From Strix aluco (taxonomy: Eukaryota; Chordata; Aves; Strigiformes; Strigidae), in NCBI RefSeq assembly GCF_031877795.1, contig NC_133932.1, forward strand, positions 19,966,180 through 20,030,179: a stretch of 64,000 nucleotides of DNA, written 5' to 3'. Shown here in pieces: positions 25,517-37,129 of this stretch. The translations under genes were made by a program, and so were the position numbers. The notes under the pieces were generated by a model, which made no database searches, was not told the origin of the DNA, and worked only from the letters and a program-made list of their open reading frames with translations. Every line of letters begins with the position of its first letter. Positions within the stretch are counted from its first letter, which is position 1.

Positions 25517-26436
25517 CTACTCCGTATGGTGCTTCTGGTGGCGCACCAGCTGGGGCTGGAACCGAAAGCTTTCCCCACACTGGGTGCAGCGGTACGGCTG
25601 CTCCCCGGTGTGGATGCGGGTATGTTTGATGAGGTTGGAGTTGCCGCTGAAGCCCCGGCCGCACTGGCTGCATTTGTAAGGCTTCTCGCCGGTGTGGGTA
25701 CGAGCGTGGTTAATGAGGTCAGAGCTCTGCCCAAAACGTTTGCCACACTGCCCACAGGCGTAAGGCCGGATGCCGTCGTGGGCTCGCTGGTGCTGAAGGA
25801 GGTGGGAGTGTTGGCTGAAGCTCTTCCCACAGGCTGGGCACTTGTAGGGCCGCTCGCCCGTGTGCATACGCTGGTGTTTGATGCAGGTGGAGCTGTCGCT
25901 GAAGATCTTCCCGCACTCGCTGCACACGTAGGGTTTGAGCCCGGTGTGGATGCGCTGGTGCTTGAGGAGGTTGGAGCTCTGGCTGAAGCTCTTCCCACAC
26001 TCGGCACAGGTGTAGGGTTTCTGGCCCGTGTGGACCCGCCGGTGCTGGATGAGATGGGAGCTCTGGCTGAAGCCCTTGCCGCACTCCCCGCACAGGAACG
26101 GGCGCTCCCCAGTGTGCATTCGCTGGTGCTGGATGAGGTGGATGCTCCGACTGAAGCCCTTGCCACACTCAGAGCAGATGGTGGGCCGCTCTGCGCGAGG
26201 GGCTCGCCGTGAGGCTGCTGCCACCCTTCTCACCCGTCTTTTCACCAGGCTGATATCAGAGCAAGGCAGGTTTGCCTCCTCTTCCTCCTCACAGCCACCT
26301 TGCTGAGCCTCTGAGGAATCGCGCCGGCTTCCACGGCTGTCCCCCAGCTGTTCCTCTCCTCCTCTGGAGCTCGCTGCCAACACGTCCTGCAGATCTGCGC
26401 TTGTGAGGTGGTCTGGAAGGGGACTTAGCTCACCAC
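25517..26436 (-). CDS. C2H2 zinc-finger protein, terminal exon with eight fingers
   Basis: The exon starts after a TTTTTTCAG acceptor (AG at 26438-26437) and ends at TAG 25519-25517 after ...HQKHHTE. Counting from the open frame beginning at 26383, eight consecutive C-x2-C-x12-H-x3-H fingers start near residues 70, 98, 126, 154, 182, 210, 238 and 266, on a strict 28-residue period. Most linkers are of the TGEKP type (TGERPF, TGQKPY, TGERPY, TGEKPY, TGEQPY); the linker between fingers 5 and 6 is the unusual DGIRPY. Before the fingers come an acidic run ([10 protein letters not shown]) and a basic patch ([13 protein letters not shown]). The protein is expected to be nuclear, DNA-binding and a transcriptional regulator. 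I cannot name the orthologue. The many open frames on the opposite strand here are shadows of the repeated fingers. Confidence 0.93.
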
Positions 26437-26888
26437 CTGAAAAAAAAGTATGGCTCTAACTGTGATTCTTGCTGGGAAGTGGCACAGCAGAGAATGGGCA
26501 AGCTGTTGCCCCAGGGAGCTTGGTCTGCACTGTGTAGGAGAAGCAGTAAAGGGAAGACTGGGAGCAAATGGAAACCTAACTGCAGGAGAGGCTGTATGGC
26601 CTCATCATGCAACCCAGAGCAGACGTGCCACGAACAGCAGAGCCAAGGGCAATGCTACAGGTGTCTCCTTGCCTCCAAATATTCACATTTTGCCTTCTTA
26701 ATATTCTGTCTTCTTATACATACTCTTAACAGCAGGCTGACAAGGGCAGGCGGTCTCCCTGCCCTGAGGGGGAAAGAGCAGGTCTTGATATGAGCTGCAT
26801 GAAATAAAGTGGCTTAAATAACACTGAGGCAGCTCAAAGAGCATTTTGCTTGCTTTGTGTTTATAAGCTTATCTAACTTATTCCTCAC

Positions 26889-26975
26889 CCATGTGTGTCT
26901 CCTCCAAGGCCTCATGATCTTGTTCTTCTTGGTCCATTCGGGCAGTCACGTCAGGTTCAGCAATCAGGAATCCTT
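26889..26975 (-). CDS. Zinc-finger gene upstream exon with KRAB-box-end-like sequence
   Basis: On the minus strand an 87-bp exon runs from an acceptor ending ..TTTTTAAG to a donor ATGG|GTGAGG. It reads GFLIAEPDVTARMDQEEQ and then DHEALEETHMG. The pattern G-F-x-I-x-x-P-D-V-x-x-R-x-[ED]-Q-x-E is that of the segment following the KRAB A box in KRAB zinc-finger genes. The exon ends in phase 1 and joins the finger exon in frame (...[13 protein letters not shown]), which is why I accept it. I found no KRAB A-box exon between here and the CpG island, so the N-terminus is unresolved. Confidence 0.72.
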
Positions 26976-27844
26976 CTTAAAAAGCAAACAAAAGTCATCT
27001 TAGTTGAATATTCATCAAGAGCTCGTCATATGTCTTAACATTTACTACCCCTGCTGAATATGGGGAACGAGCAGAGTTGCATAAAAGAATGGAGTGAACT
27101 GAACAACAAACATGGACATCCTGTGCACTGCTGAGGTACCTGGTGTCAGATACTTTCGTTAAAGGAGATTCCAGGTTGCCCCTCTTCTGATAAGCGAGAT
27201 ACATTAGGACATACAGCAGACATGCTGGACCCAGAACTGATTGACAGCAATCACACTTTGTGTAAACAAAGAACAAAACCCAGCCATACTTACATTCCTC
27301 TAATAATAACAGCCAAAAGACTAATTACTCTCCTAAGATTATTTTAAATGGAAAATGACTCTTTAGTCACCAGACCCTGATTTTCTCACTTGCTACCTCA
27401 TCTCTTCTTTCTCCTCCAAGACTCTCGGGCTGAGGCAGCAAAACCCAACAAAACAGGCAGTTTCATGTCTTGTCTACTCTAGCTGGATTCTGTTGAGCTC
27501 CAACTGCCGTGAACGCAACTGTTGGGCAGGGTGCTCTTACAAATGCTATCAGCTCCAAAGAAAGAATTTTTCCTTCAGTGTTTACTATTTTAAGGCCAAA
27601 ACCAGCCAAACAGTAAGCAACAGCAGTTAGCACTGAGAGGGCAGGCATCTGCAGGAAAATGCAGAAGAACAGAGAAAATACAATGGTAAGAAAAATCCCA
27701 CTTTATTTTAAAAAGTAGTAATCAAAGATGGCAGGGAAAGGATACCATGTGGATGAATCTAGGGCCAGAGACTGACGTGCATCACAGCTAAAGCTGAGAT
27801 CACTTATAGGAATATTTTTAAAGCAATTAAGGCATTAATTCCCC

Positions 27845-27864
27845 GCCCCCCCCCCCCCCCCCCT
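27845..27864 (+). repeat. Cytosine homopolymer tract
   Basis: A run of about 20 C bases within an AT-rich intron region. It may be a length-variable site and a place where assembly is unreliable. Confidence 0.8.
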
Positions 27865-29639
27865 TTAATCTTTATAGTTAGCTACTACTAGTTTGCAGCA
27901 CTTCAAAAATATATTCCCTGAACTGTGCTTCAAGCTACCAATCTCTCTGGACAACTACTCAAGCTCCAGACAGAACTGACTGACTGGACAGGTGGGCACT
28001 GGGGCAAACCAACACTGCAAACTGATGGGTGCCTGGTCCTGGACCACTTCATCCATCACCAACAGCTATTTAACGACAGGTAACAGGTAATAAGGGATTA
28101 GATAGTGTCAGAATCAAGGAGACAACTCAGATGAAGGGAACAGTTTTGGACATCGGATGCCAGTGATTACAAAGCCACCAGTCTTGAAGTCTTTTATTCT
28201 ATGTGGCAAAGCTGGACAGAAAGAAAGGGAGCAAGCAAAAGAGAAAGACTGCAATCTTGAGCTGCAGAACCGTGAAGAAAAAAATAATCAGATAAGTAAA
28301 AAAGAAGCCTTAAAAGTTAATAGTCTGAGTCCCTACTTTAAATATTTGCTGAATGCTGAAGTGGACCACCCCTGCAGGTGGATCATTTCTGGCAGTTCCA
28401 AGCCGATATACAAAGGCAGGTTGCTTTCTGCAACCCTGCAGCTCTCAGGACTTTGCCACTACCGAGAATTCCTGCTGCAACGGTTTGGTTTGGTGGACCA
28501 AGCTATTGACATGCTGCAATATGTACCAGATGGCCCACCCCCAGGCTAGAGCAGGAGGAGTCAAAGCCCGCTCCACACATAGACCTTTCCCCCAGGCAGC
28601 TCACTGCGAACAGCAGGGTTGCTCTCTGAAAGCTGTCAACAAACAGGAACTTTGGAGGAGCAAATCCCTCAGCATTTCAGAGGTGGCACCAGCATCTGAC
28701 AAATGTCCAACAATCACCAACCAGGGAAACATCTAAGCAAGCAGACAAAGCAGAAGGAAGAGTTCCCTTCTGGCCCTGAAAAAGTATCCTAGCTCGGGTC
28801 ACCACTGACGCACTGCTGCTACGCTCAGATTCGCTACGGCAGTGCAGCAGAAAGCGGATAACCTTCATACAATTAACAGGCTAGTCTGGAGTAAGAGAGT
28901 TTCTTCCATTCCCCCGATCACACTCTGTGAAAGGAAAGAACAAACCTCATCAACAGAGGGGACATTCCTGCAGGGATTTCATCTGTTACCAGCAGAAGCA
29001 TATCCTTGGGCATATCAGGTTATTGCTTGAATGTGGAAACCGAAACAGGAAGAACGTCTGTGTATGTGGAGGTGTGGGGTTACCGTAGGCAACACCCACA
29101 GCTTTACTAAACCAAGATAGGAAGGATAGCTAATGTGGACCTCCAGCAGGGGCTCTGCAAACATGCCACACTCTTCCTGGGGCCTTGGCTTTAAGACTGC
29201 GAGAGCATACATAGATTTTGTAGCTGAATCCTACAAGTTCTGTTCTTTACCTTGGCTACTTATTTTCTCTTCCGACCACTCAGCTCTGTATTCCTCCCAT
29301 GGCTGTACCGAGCTGTGGAGGTTACGGGACTCATCCTAGTGCAGAGCTCCATGCTTTTGGCTTCTCACGCTCCTGAAGCGCTGTCAGGGGCGAAGCGCTC
29401 TCCGCACGATCATGCCAGGCATGGCAGCACAAACCTGCAAGTCAGAAGGCGGCGTTCAAATCTTCCTCTCCCCAATTGTTATCTGGGATAGATAATGCTT
29501 GCAGTAAAATCGAAAGGTGAAGGCATTTTTACCACAGAAAGCAGTTAATTATGCAGCTGCACACACTTCTCTTGGGTGTGAGGAGCGTCCCCTTCTCTGT
29601 ACCCCCAGACCTGTGACGAACCACAGCGCTGGTCAGTGG

Positions 29640-30560
29640 CTGCCCTCCTGCTCAGCCCGGGGTGCTGGGGGGGGCGTGGGGAGACAGTCTCAGGGGGTAC
29701 CCCGGGGAGCGCTGCCAGTGCACCCGAGGCCAGGCAGAGGGGTGTGCAGGAGGGAGCAAAATCACGGTGTTGTTTTGGGGAACAGGGATTTTCCACAGGG
29801 CAAGGGTGTAAAGCTGCCCGTCTGCAGCAGCGATCACAGGCAGCGGGTGGGAACTGGGGAGAGGTCCGCGGTGCTCTGCGGCCGGGGAAAGGGCTGGAAG
29901 GGGGCACAGGCAGGCAGGGGCGGCCACTGCAGCAGAGCGGGGTCTGTAGAAGGGGCACGCTGCCCCCCCCCGCCTCCTCCGAGCTGCGTTTCTCCTCCTC
30001 CAGGTAGCTCCTTCCTCCTCAGGGCCGACAGACAAAGGCTTAAAGCCCCTCTCCCGGGGCGGCTGCCTCCCCGAGAGCCGGCGCGGACCCGCGGGGGCTC
30101 CCCCGGCCCTGCCCCGTCCCCGGGCCGGGGGTGGGGGGGGTGCGGGAGGGAGGGAAGGAGGAAGGGAAGGAGGAAGGGAGGGAGGCCCGGCCCCGCCGTG
30201 CAGCGCCGCGCCTACCTGCAGGGCGCCCGCTCCCGCCCGCCGCCGGCAGCCGCTTCCTGCTCCGCGGGCAAAGGGCGCTTCCTGGGCGGGGCGGGAGGCG
30301 CGGGCCCGGCCCTGAGGGGAGGCGGGGGGGGGGGGGGCACCCCGCGGCCTCGGGCACCCCCCCGGACCCCCGCCTCGCTCTCTGCGGTGCTTACGGGGAG
30401 AGCGGCGCCGCCCCGGCCTGCCCGGGACCGGCACTCGGGGTGGGTTACCCGCCGCCGTCCCCGCTCCGGAGCGGTGGAGGCAGCAGCGTTCAGCAGGTTG
30501 CTGCCCGCGGGCAGGGCGCAGCGCAGGGTTTCGGAACAGCGGTGTTTTACGCAGGTTATT
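29640..30560 (-). promoter_or_regulatory. CpG island, probable promoter of the zinc-finger gene
   Basis: A strongly GC-rich, CpG-dense interval stands out from AT-rich flanks. On the minus strand a consensus-like splice donor (CTGCAG|GTAGGC) lies at 30216/30215, suggesting a first, probably non-coding exon ending at 30216 and transcription leftwards into the zinc-finger gene. There is no TATA box, as is usual for such promoters. A polypurine block lies just beyond the donor at 30129-30187 and a G14 tract near 30328-30341. Very long open frames on both strands here are products of the GC content. A bidirectional promoter is possible but no plus-strand gene was identified. Confidence 0.6.
30129..30187 (+). 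repeat. Polypurine GGGA/GGAA repeat with G-quadruplex potential
   Basis: The plus strand is almost pure purine: G-runs followed by repeated GGGAGGGA and GGAGGAAGGGAAGG motifs. It has many runs of three or more G with short loops, so it can form G-quadruplex or triplex (H-DNA) structures. It sits inside the CpG island. Confidence 0.7.
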
Positions 30561-32260
30561 GTACTCGCTGAAGTGCTTTCCCTTGGCGCAGCCTGGTGCT
30601 TTGACACCCAAGTGCCAGGCTTAACTTGGGGGTGGAAGGGAAGCGGCTGAAGTGGGTGCGGAGAGCTTGTCTGTGGTGGAAAACTGGAGCCACAACAGCG
30701 CACCGCACCCCTGCCAGGCCGCCATGCCATGCAAGGTGGGAGAGGAGAGGGAAGTCGCGTTGTTCTGGAATTACTGCCTCATTTGGAGTTTCCCCAGGGG
30801 AAAGAAACGCACACGTAGTTTTACAACACGGTGCCTGCTCTCCTTAATTTCTCCATGCAACTCATACCTCGAGGGATGAAGGTAGATGACTACACATGTT
30901 TTCATGAAATGTAGGAAACCTGAGAGCTTAGGTGTGTAAGTGAGTTCTTCCCTCACATCAGAGTAGTTCTGCCCACACAGTAGGTGACATAGGGGTTAAG
31001 TTCAACCTCTGGAGTTCTGAACTCAGGCCTGGAGACCAGCAACTGCTGGTGCTGGAGAGCTGTTGCCTTGGGGTGCCCCAGCCAGTCCCCTCCCCAGGCA
31101 ATTCCCGGCATGGCCCTGCACTTAGAGCGGTCCCCAACAGTGCTGTGCTCACCAGTATAAACCAGGCCATTCCACTGTGGTGCACGCACTGCGGCACAGG
31201 CCTCCAGCACTGTCCCAGCTGGCTGCTTTCTGGTGCGGCGTTGGGGTGTTCGTTCCCGTGGCCTCGCACGGTCAGAAGTCTGATCCCGGGGGGCTGCACC
31301 TCAAACCAGACAGGGACCGGCCATCTGTGAGACCACAGCTTTTCCTGCCGTGGTGACCTATATGTCTGACATCTTGCGGTGGTGACATTAGGGTTTCCTT
31401 GCCACCTTACCAGGGGACCGGGAGTGGGTTTGAACACGGAGGAAGCCACCCTGTGGCCACCGGCACAGGCAGGAGACAGCAGATGTGCTTCACGCGGCCG
31501 TAAGAAACGAGCAGCTTTTTCCCTTGGCCCCTATATCCCAACTGATAAATACACTGTCTTTCCAGGTGGTGGTTTTTTCAAGCCACGGCTTGCTCCAAGG
31601 TGATAATATAGAAAATTACGCAGCCTTTCTAGGAGCTAAACCACCCAAATACGTAGTATGTGCTTAGCAGTAGTACAAACAGGCTAGCCATGAGGTAAGG
31701 ACCCAGGTGAGGGCACAGAAAGGAGTGGTTTTCCAGGAAACCTGGAAATCTTTCCTACTAACAAAGTGAAAAATACTCTCAAAGCCTCCTGAATCCCTTT
31801 CCACTTCAAGCTATTATTAGCAGGGCACAAGTGATTTGAATTAGTGAGAAACCTTAGTGACTGTGCCCTGAACTGTACGGGAATTGTGGTAAGAGAGAAA
31901 TGAACATGTTCATGTTGTCATGCTGAGGCTTTGTTTGTTAAGGTTTAAGCATCAATTTGCATTAAAGACTTTTTCTGTTGGAGAAGTGATGACTGATATG
32001 GGCTCATTAGACTCACAGTCTGTAATTTCACTGTCTGTGGACAGATGGAGAAATGGTCGTCAACAAAATAAGATAGGAATACTGAAATAGAATGAAAAGG
32101 AAAACATAGCCCCATCAATTTACAAAACAGTATGAATGACAGGCACATTGCTGTATCCTTGTCATGCTTGTAGCATATAGCACATTTGCTGAGAAGTGTG
32201 GAGGGTTGAAGATCAATATGTTCACAATCAAAGTACAAATGCATGCAAAAGAATGAAAGA
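30561..32260. other. Intergenic sequence between the first CpG island and a CR1, no gene seen
   Basis: The GC content falls from the island edge and the sequence becomes ordinary. Several short open frames were read on both strands and none shows a domain or splice context I recognise. Confidence 0.45.
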
Positions 32261-32267
32261 GGAAAGC

Positions 32268-32422
32268 AATCCTGGTTGCTGGATCTTTGTCCCTGGAGGT
32301 TTTTGAAATGTGGCTAGACAAAGCCATGGTTGACCTGATCTGATGCTGCTGATAATTCTGCTTTGAGCAGGAGGTTGGACTCCAGAGGTCTCTTCCAATC
32401 AACATTTCTGTGATTCTGTGAC
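32268..32422 (+). mobile_element. CR1 LINE 3' tail fragment
   Basis: This plus-oriented CR1 end includes GAGCAGGAGGTTGGACTCCA, GGTCTCTTCCAATCAACA and the terminal TTTCTGTGATTCTGTGA repeats. It is 5'-truncated and diverged. Confidence 0.85.
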
Positions 32423-33598
32423 CAAGATGTGGGCAATTACGGGTTACCATACAGGTAGTGTCCTGCAGGCAATTCAGTAATTGAAAGTTGGTAATTTGGG
32501 AGAAATCTTCAGAAAAGGGTTTGGCTGTCTTAAAAATGCGTAGAGCAATGAAGTGCACAAAATGGGTAATGTGACCATATTTCAAGGAAAAGGGAAAGAA
32601 GCAAAGTGTCTCCAGGTTGATATAAATGGTAAGCTAGCATTTACTAGATCATTATTAAAACACAACTGTCTGAATCTAGACAGATGCTATTGAAAATGTT
32701 CTTGCATTTCAAAATAGCTGTATTAGTTCAGAAACACCACCATGTCAAGACTTGGCTCCTTTTTTTACTACTTCGGAGCAATCTCAGTGTTTGATGATTG
32801 AACTTCAGTTGGCTAGAGATTTGGAAGTCCCTGGTTTTTTTTCTTTTGACAAAGCCAATGTATCGGTTTTAAAAGGTTCTATGCTTTTAGTGTTGAATGT
32901 ATGTTGTCTTTAAAAAGCCCACAATGTTTAAGTAGTTGAAATGACCAAACCCTCGTGTCTAATGAAGAGCTTGTTGGAGAAAAGCAATGAAAAAGCCCTG
33001 GTGAGAATGACAGTAGATAAGGACAAGTACTACATACGGGAGTAACTGTTTTTCCCTTTTGCAGTAAGCTCTAGCTAACCTTCAGCTTTACTGTCCTCTT
33101 GGTATTGTAGTGCCAAAGGAGTGCCATACCTACCCAACAGCCTTTACAGTAATTCATTTACACTCAGCAAAACTGCCACCTGAATAGAAGGAGGTTTACT
33201 AAAGACATTTGAAGGATTGTGGCTGCCCACTGAAGATTGTTTCTTAAACTTATGTATTGATCAACCGTTTTCACCTGCACTGAAAGAGCTTTTGGTGCAG
33301 AGTGAGACATGAATCACTCATATGTAGAGCACTGACACTCTGCACAGCTGCTAAAAGAGAAATAAACAACGAGAGCAGTTTGCTGTCTTACTCTTCTTCA
33401 AGCCCATTTGACAGGAAACTATTCCAAGTGTTTCAGCTCCATCAACACATGCAGTTTTCCACAGCCTAGAGAGATTGCTTGTTAACACTGCAAAAAGTTA
33501 AGTGCAGTGTTTCCAAGAAGATAATGACAGCCTTTGGTATGGATGTGAAGTATTAAAGCTTTTTTTTTTTCCCCCAAATGATTTCTGATATGGGAATT
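32423..33598. other. AT-rich intergenic sequence, nothing recognised
   Basis: This is AT-rich unique sequence between two CR1 fragments. I see no exon-like open frame with splice sites and no repeat that I can name. Confidence 0.4.
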
Positions 33599-33735
33599 AC
33601 AGAATCACAGAGTGGTTGAGGTTGAAAGGCAGCCCTGGAGATCTTCTAGTCCAACCCCCTTGCTCAAGCAGGGTCAGCCAGAGCAGACAGCCCAGGACCA
33701 TGTCTAGTCGGGTTCTGAATATCTCCACATCTCCA
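33599..33735 (-). mobile_element. CR1 LINE 3' tail fragment
   Basis: On the plus strand it reads ACAGAATCACAGAGTGGTTG, then TCTAGTCCAACCCCCTTGCT and CAGGGTCAGCCAGAGCAG, the reverse of a CR1 3' end. It is short and 5'-truncated. Confidence 0.9.
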
Positions 33736-36180
33736 TTACATTTCAGGGAAAAAAATGACACTAAGCAAACTACTGCCAGATTGATTGAAAAATTGGAAAG
33801 AAAGCAGTTGCTGTATCAATGCTAAAATGCAACTGCCCCAATCTAGGCATGTGCTCGTGGTAAAAACAAGCTAACAAGCAAACTGCCAAACAGTTTAGCA
33901 GCATCACCGTGTCATGTTCCATTTTTCAGTAGTTCAGGGCAACTTCATTGTGTTTCAAGGATACACATTCTTCAGATTATGGTATGTATCAGCACTCTGG
34001 GAAGATTCCAGCTTAAGGTATTCATACGGTGCCTTGGTAGTAACTGCTGCTTTGAGCTTCTTGCATGGAATCAAATCTGCCAGCAGTCTTAAAAATGGAT
34101 GCAGGAAGAAGAGCTTTCTGCCAGGAGACTCAGGGACACCTATGACTGGAACTGGATCAGCCATCAAAGCTATTACAAACACATCATCAGGGTAGCCCAC
34201 AAACAGTAACCCTTTGTTGCCACAAACTTCTTGCTAAGTTTGATTCAAGTTTACCCAAACTGGCTAAATTATAGATCTTCCAAATAGAAATAAAAAAAAA
34301 AAAAAATGGGTGCACATCCATGGATCTGCTGACTTGCAGAAACAGACTCCACAACTTGAATAGTTATACAGCAGGTATGTTTACTCCGGCGCCGGGGTGT
34401 AAGGGGATTTCTCCACAAAGCTTGCACACCCACTGCACGTTTTACCAAAATTAGAGTGTGGATATACATATTAATTGATTACATAACACAAACATACATA
34501 TGCATGAGTAAGGCTGGGTTAGTTCTAGAGGCTGATGTCAGCAGTTTATGTTCTCTTTGCACCTGCGCATTGCCTCCTGGTGGGCGTCTTCGGGGTCTTT
34601 GGGAGGAAGGCTCACAGTCTTTCCCACCTTGTACTTTTCCCCGGAGCATGTGCAGATTCTCTTGGCCAATTTCTTGAACAACAAGAGTATTTTCAGCCGA
34701 TTTACTCATTCTATCTTACCTAAGAGAACCAATGGAACTTCTACCGTCCGTATATGGCTATCTTTACTCATTACCAAGACCCAACTAGTTAGAGCACATC
34801 TGTTTCCCAAGGACAAAAACATAATATTTTGCTGAACACTGCAGTTCTTGGTAGATTTTCACAGTAAACTGCTTTGTTTTGATGAACACAGTAGTCCTTG
34901 GTAAAATTCCACAGAACAGTCTGGGCAAGCAGGATTATTAGCAATATTCAAAAATGGTATAAATTGCTATAAGTAAGTAAGTAAGTCTCAAAAATAAGTA
35001 ATCATTTCTCTGTATCACTGCTATTTTTAATGTGTTATCTTGTTTACAAATGTTGATACGGACTGCCTTTTTGAAGAACTCGACCTCAATGTGTTTGTCC
35101 AATTACACATGAGATCCAAAATCAAAGTTATGTTTCACCACTTACTTTGGCAAGTAACATGTAGCTGAGGAGATTTACTCTATTTGATGTTTCACCTTCC
35201 CCATAAAACACAGTAATCATTGGGGGTTTGCCTAGGTGAACTCTTGTAGACCAGCAGTCTGTAGCTGACATGTGTGAAGGTTAGTGTAAGGAACCTGTGA
35301 CAAACCCCTCCCTCATGCAAAATGGACAGTAGCGGTCATTGTGTGATTTTTAAGACTCCCTAAGTAAAACAGAAAGAGATAAGGAAAAAAAGCCTTTGCA
35401 GAGATATAGGAGTGTAACAGCTGGGGGAGCAAAATCAACCAGTGAGTAAGCAGAGGCATTCCCAGCATTGAGTAACCAGAAAAAATTGGGAGGACTAGAA
35501 CAAAGAACAAACACTCCTGTGTCAATCTCAGCGTGAATTCATTGGAGACAACCCTCAAGCTCCTCAGGCTCCCCAGACACCGGGCCAGTGGACTGGTTGT
35601 TAACAGAGGTTATGTTTTATGTACTTAGGTACGTTGTCAGTTAAAGGAGTGACTGCCTTTATCTCAGCTGCTGATTGCTTAATTACCCGTTACCTAGATT
35701 TATTGCTTTGGCTACGCTGTTACAAAACCAAGTCAGGGTGAAGAACTGGAGAAACCCCTGACTGAAAAGCAACTGGGAAACTGCATTGAGGAGTCTTTCA
35801 ACAGATGCTGGATTTTATCACGTCTTTAGATGACAGATACGATTTAAATAGTTTGCTAGTTAAATAGTCTAAATCTTTTAACCTCCCTATGCAGCCTGTT
35901 TCCTTACCACGGGAAAGAGACTGCCTCTCGTGAGATGGCGGCGGGTAGATGCTTCTCTGGGTGAGCAGCGCTGTGCCCAAGGACTCGTTTGGCCCTCGGG
36001 TGCCTGTTTCGCGTGGCTGTGGCCAGTTCTGCGCTCTTTTGTTCAGTCGTCCCCTAATGTGTCTGTGACTGAAGGATTAGGCCTAACCGATGACCCCTCC
36101 ACCCCCCAATATCTAGGAATAACCGACAATTGTATAGGTGCTACGATACAGGCGGTCAGCCACATCAAAGAACGATGCTT
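33736..36180. other. Intergenic sequence with simple repeats, no gene recognised
   Basis: The stretch contains an A16 tract near 34290-34306 and an AAGT tetranucleotide run at about 34971-34985. No coding exon is recognised on either strand. Confidence 0.45.
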
Positions 36181-36395
36181 CTCACAAACAGGAGCACCAC
36201 ACGTCCACCCCCCCCCGGACGAATCGCAGCCCTCGGGTCGCCCCGGTGGCACTCCCACGGCTAGTCCCTGCATTTCGGGCGGGCTTACCCGGCTCCCCTT
36301 GGAGGGGCCCGAACCTCCTCCGTTTCCCCGTTACCGCCCCAGGGCCGGGCAGCGGCGCCCAGACACGCCGCCTGGCGGCGGCGGCAGCTGCAGCC

Positions 36396-36427
36396 GCCCC
36401 GCCCCGCCCCGCCCCGCCCCGCCCCGC
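36396..36427 (+). repeat. GCCCC pentanucleotide tandem repeat (GC boxes)
   Basis: Six or so consecutive CCCCG units inside the CpG island. Each overlaps a CCGCCC Sp1/KLF core, so the array is both a microsatellite and a cluster of potential activator sites. Confidence 0.8.
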
Positions 36428-36437
36428 CTCCCGCGGG

Positions 36438-36454
36438 ACTACAGTACCCAGAGC
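36438..36454 (+). promoter_or_regulatory. ZNF143/Staf-like binding site
   Basis: ACTACAGTACCCAGAGC fits the ACTACA-n2-[TA]CCCA pattern of the ZNF143/THAP11 element, commonly found within about 100 bp of CpG-island transcription starts. There is one mismatch to the usual TCCCA core. Confidence 0.55.
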
Positions 36455-37129
36455 CTCCCGCGCGCGGGAACGGCTGCGCGGCGCGAGATGCGCGGGCGCG
36501 GGAGGCGGGTTATTTAATTTCTGCCGCTCCTCTCTGGGTGTCCGGCGGCCTTTCGCCACTCCCCGCTTTCGCCCCTGGGGGGCTGCCCCGGCCTCGCCGC
36601 GGTTTGTGGTGCCAGCGCCCGGAGGGAGGGAGGGAGGGAGGCGGCCCCGCGGGTCCCCTCTCGCGGGTGTCCCCTCGCCTCAGGCGCGGTGGGGCAGGAG
36701 GCGGTTAGGAGCTGGCGTGGAGAAGGGTGGAAAAGATCTGGAAGAAAAGGGGGCGATGAGGGGGGGAAGCAGTTCGGAGAGAGCGGTGTGGAAAGGGGCC
36801 TGGGGAAAGACTGCCGGGCGGAGGAGCGTGGGGGCTGTGAGGCTGCAAGGGGTAACGAGGGAGAGGGCAAAGCATCGCTGGTGTCTGTGTGGTGCTGATG
36901 GGACAGGCAGAACCTCAGCTGTGAGCTCTGGCTTTCCTTTTGGCCTACGCTGCCTCTTTCCATTAACAAATGTGGTGTGTTTCTGTAAGCCAAACCCTCT
37001 TGCTAACATTTTTTTTTTGTCTGGCTAAACACTTTTTTACTGAGATAAATTAGGTCAGAGTCAATGTAGCTTCTGGTATGTGCAGACACAGCTGAAGGTT
37101 GATGCTTTTGTGAAGAAGAAAGGGGTTTG

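Larger units (their letters stand above)
26976..30215 (-). other. 5' intron(s) of the zinc-finger gene; N-terminal exon not located
   Basis: Between the KRAB-end-like exon and the CpG island no further coding exon was recognised on the minus strand. A cytosine homopolymer of roughly 20 bases sits at about 27845-27864. An open frame of 130 codons on the plus strand (28157-28549) has no recognisable domain and is not called as a gene. Confidence 0.45.
36180..36720. promoter_or_regulatory. CpG island promoter with GC boxes and a ZNF143-like site
   Basis: A dense CpG island. It contains six or so tandem GCCCC/CCGCC units at about 36396-36427 (Sp1/KLF-type GC boxes). Next comes ACTACAGTACCCAGAGC at 36438-36454, which resembles the ZNF143/Staf (SBS) core ACTACAnnTCCCA. 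CG-rich sequence and a TTATTTAATT element near 36510 follow. Such a combination usually marks a transcription start. The plus-strand receptor gene beginning to show at 41630 is the nearest candidate for being driven from here, but no exon connects them in sight. Transcription in the other direction is also possible. Confidence 0.6.

Noticed and set aside
25316..26212. Plus-strand open frame of 298 codons opposite the zinc-finger exon, and other frames there
   Set aside because: These are shadows of the 84-bp-periodic zinc-finger repeats on the minus strand; the plus-strand products are just the periodic antisense.
28157..28549. Plus-strand open frame of 130 codons within the zinc-finger gene's intron
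   Set aside because: No domain, no matching splice context and ordinary composition; length is not unusual for chance in this region.
29517..30650. Plus-strand open frame of 377 codons across the first CpG island, with long minus-strand frames opposite
   Set aside because: Composition is Gly/Arg/Pro-rich low complexity, open in several frames at once, as expected from GC-rich DNA with few stops. No domain, start context or splice structure supports a protein.
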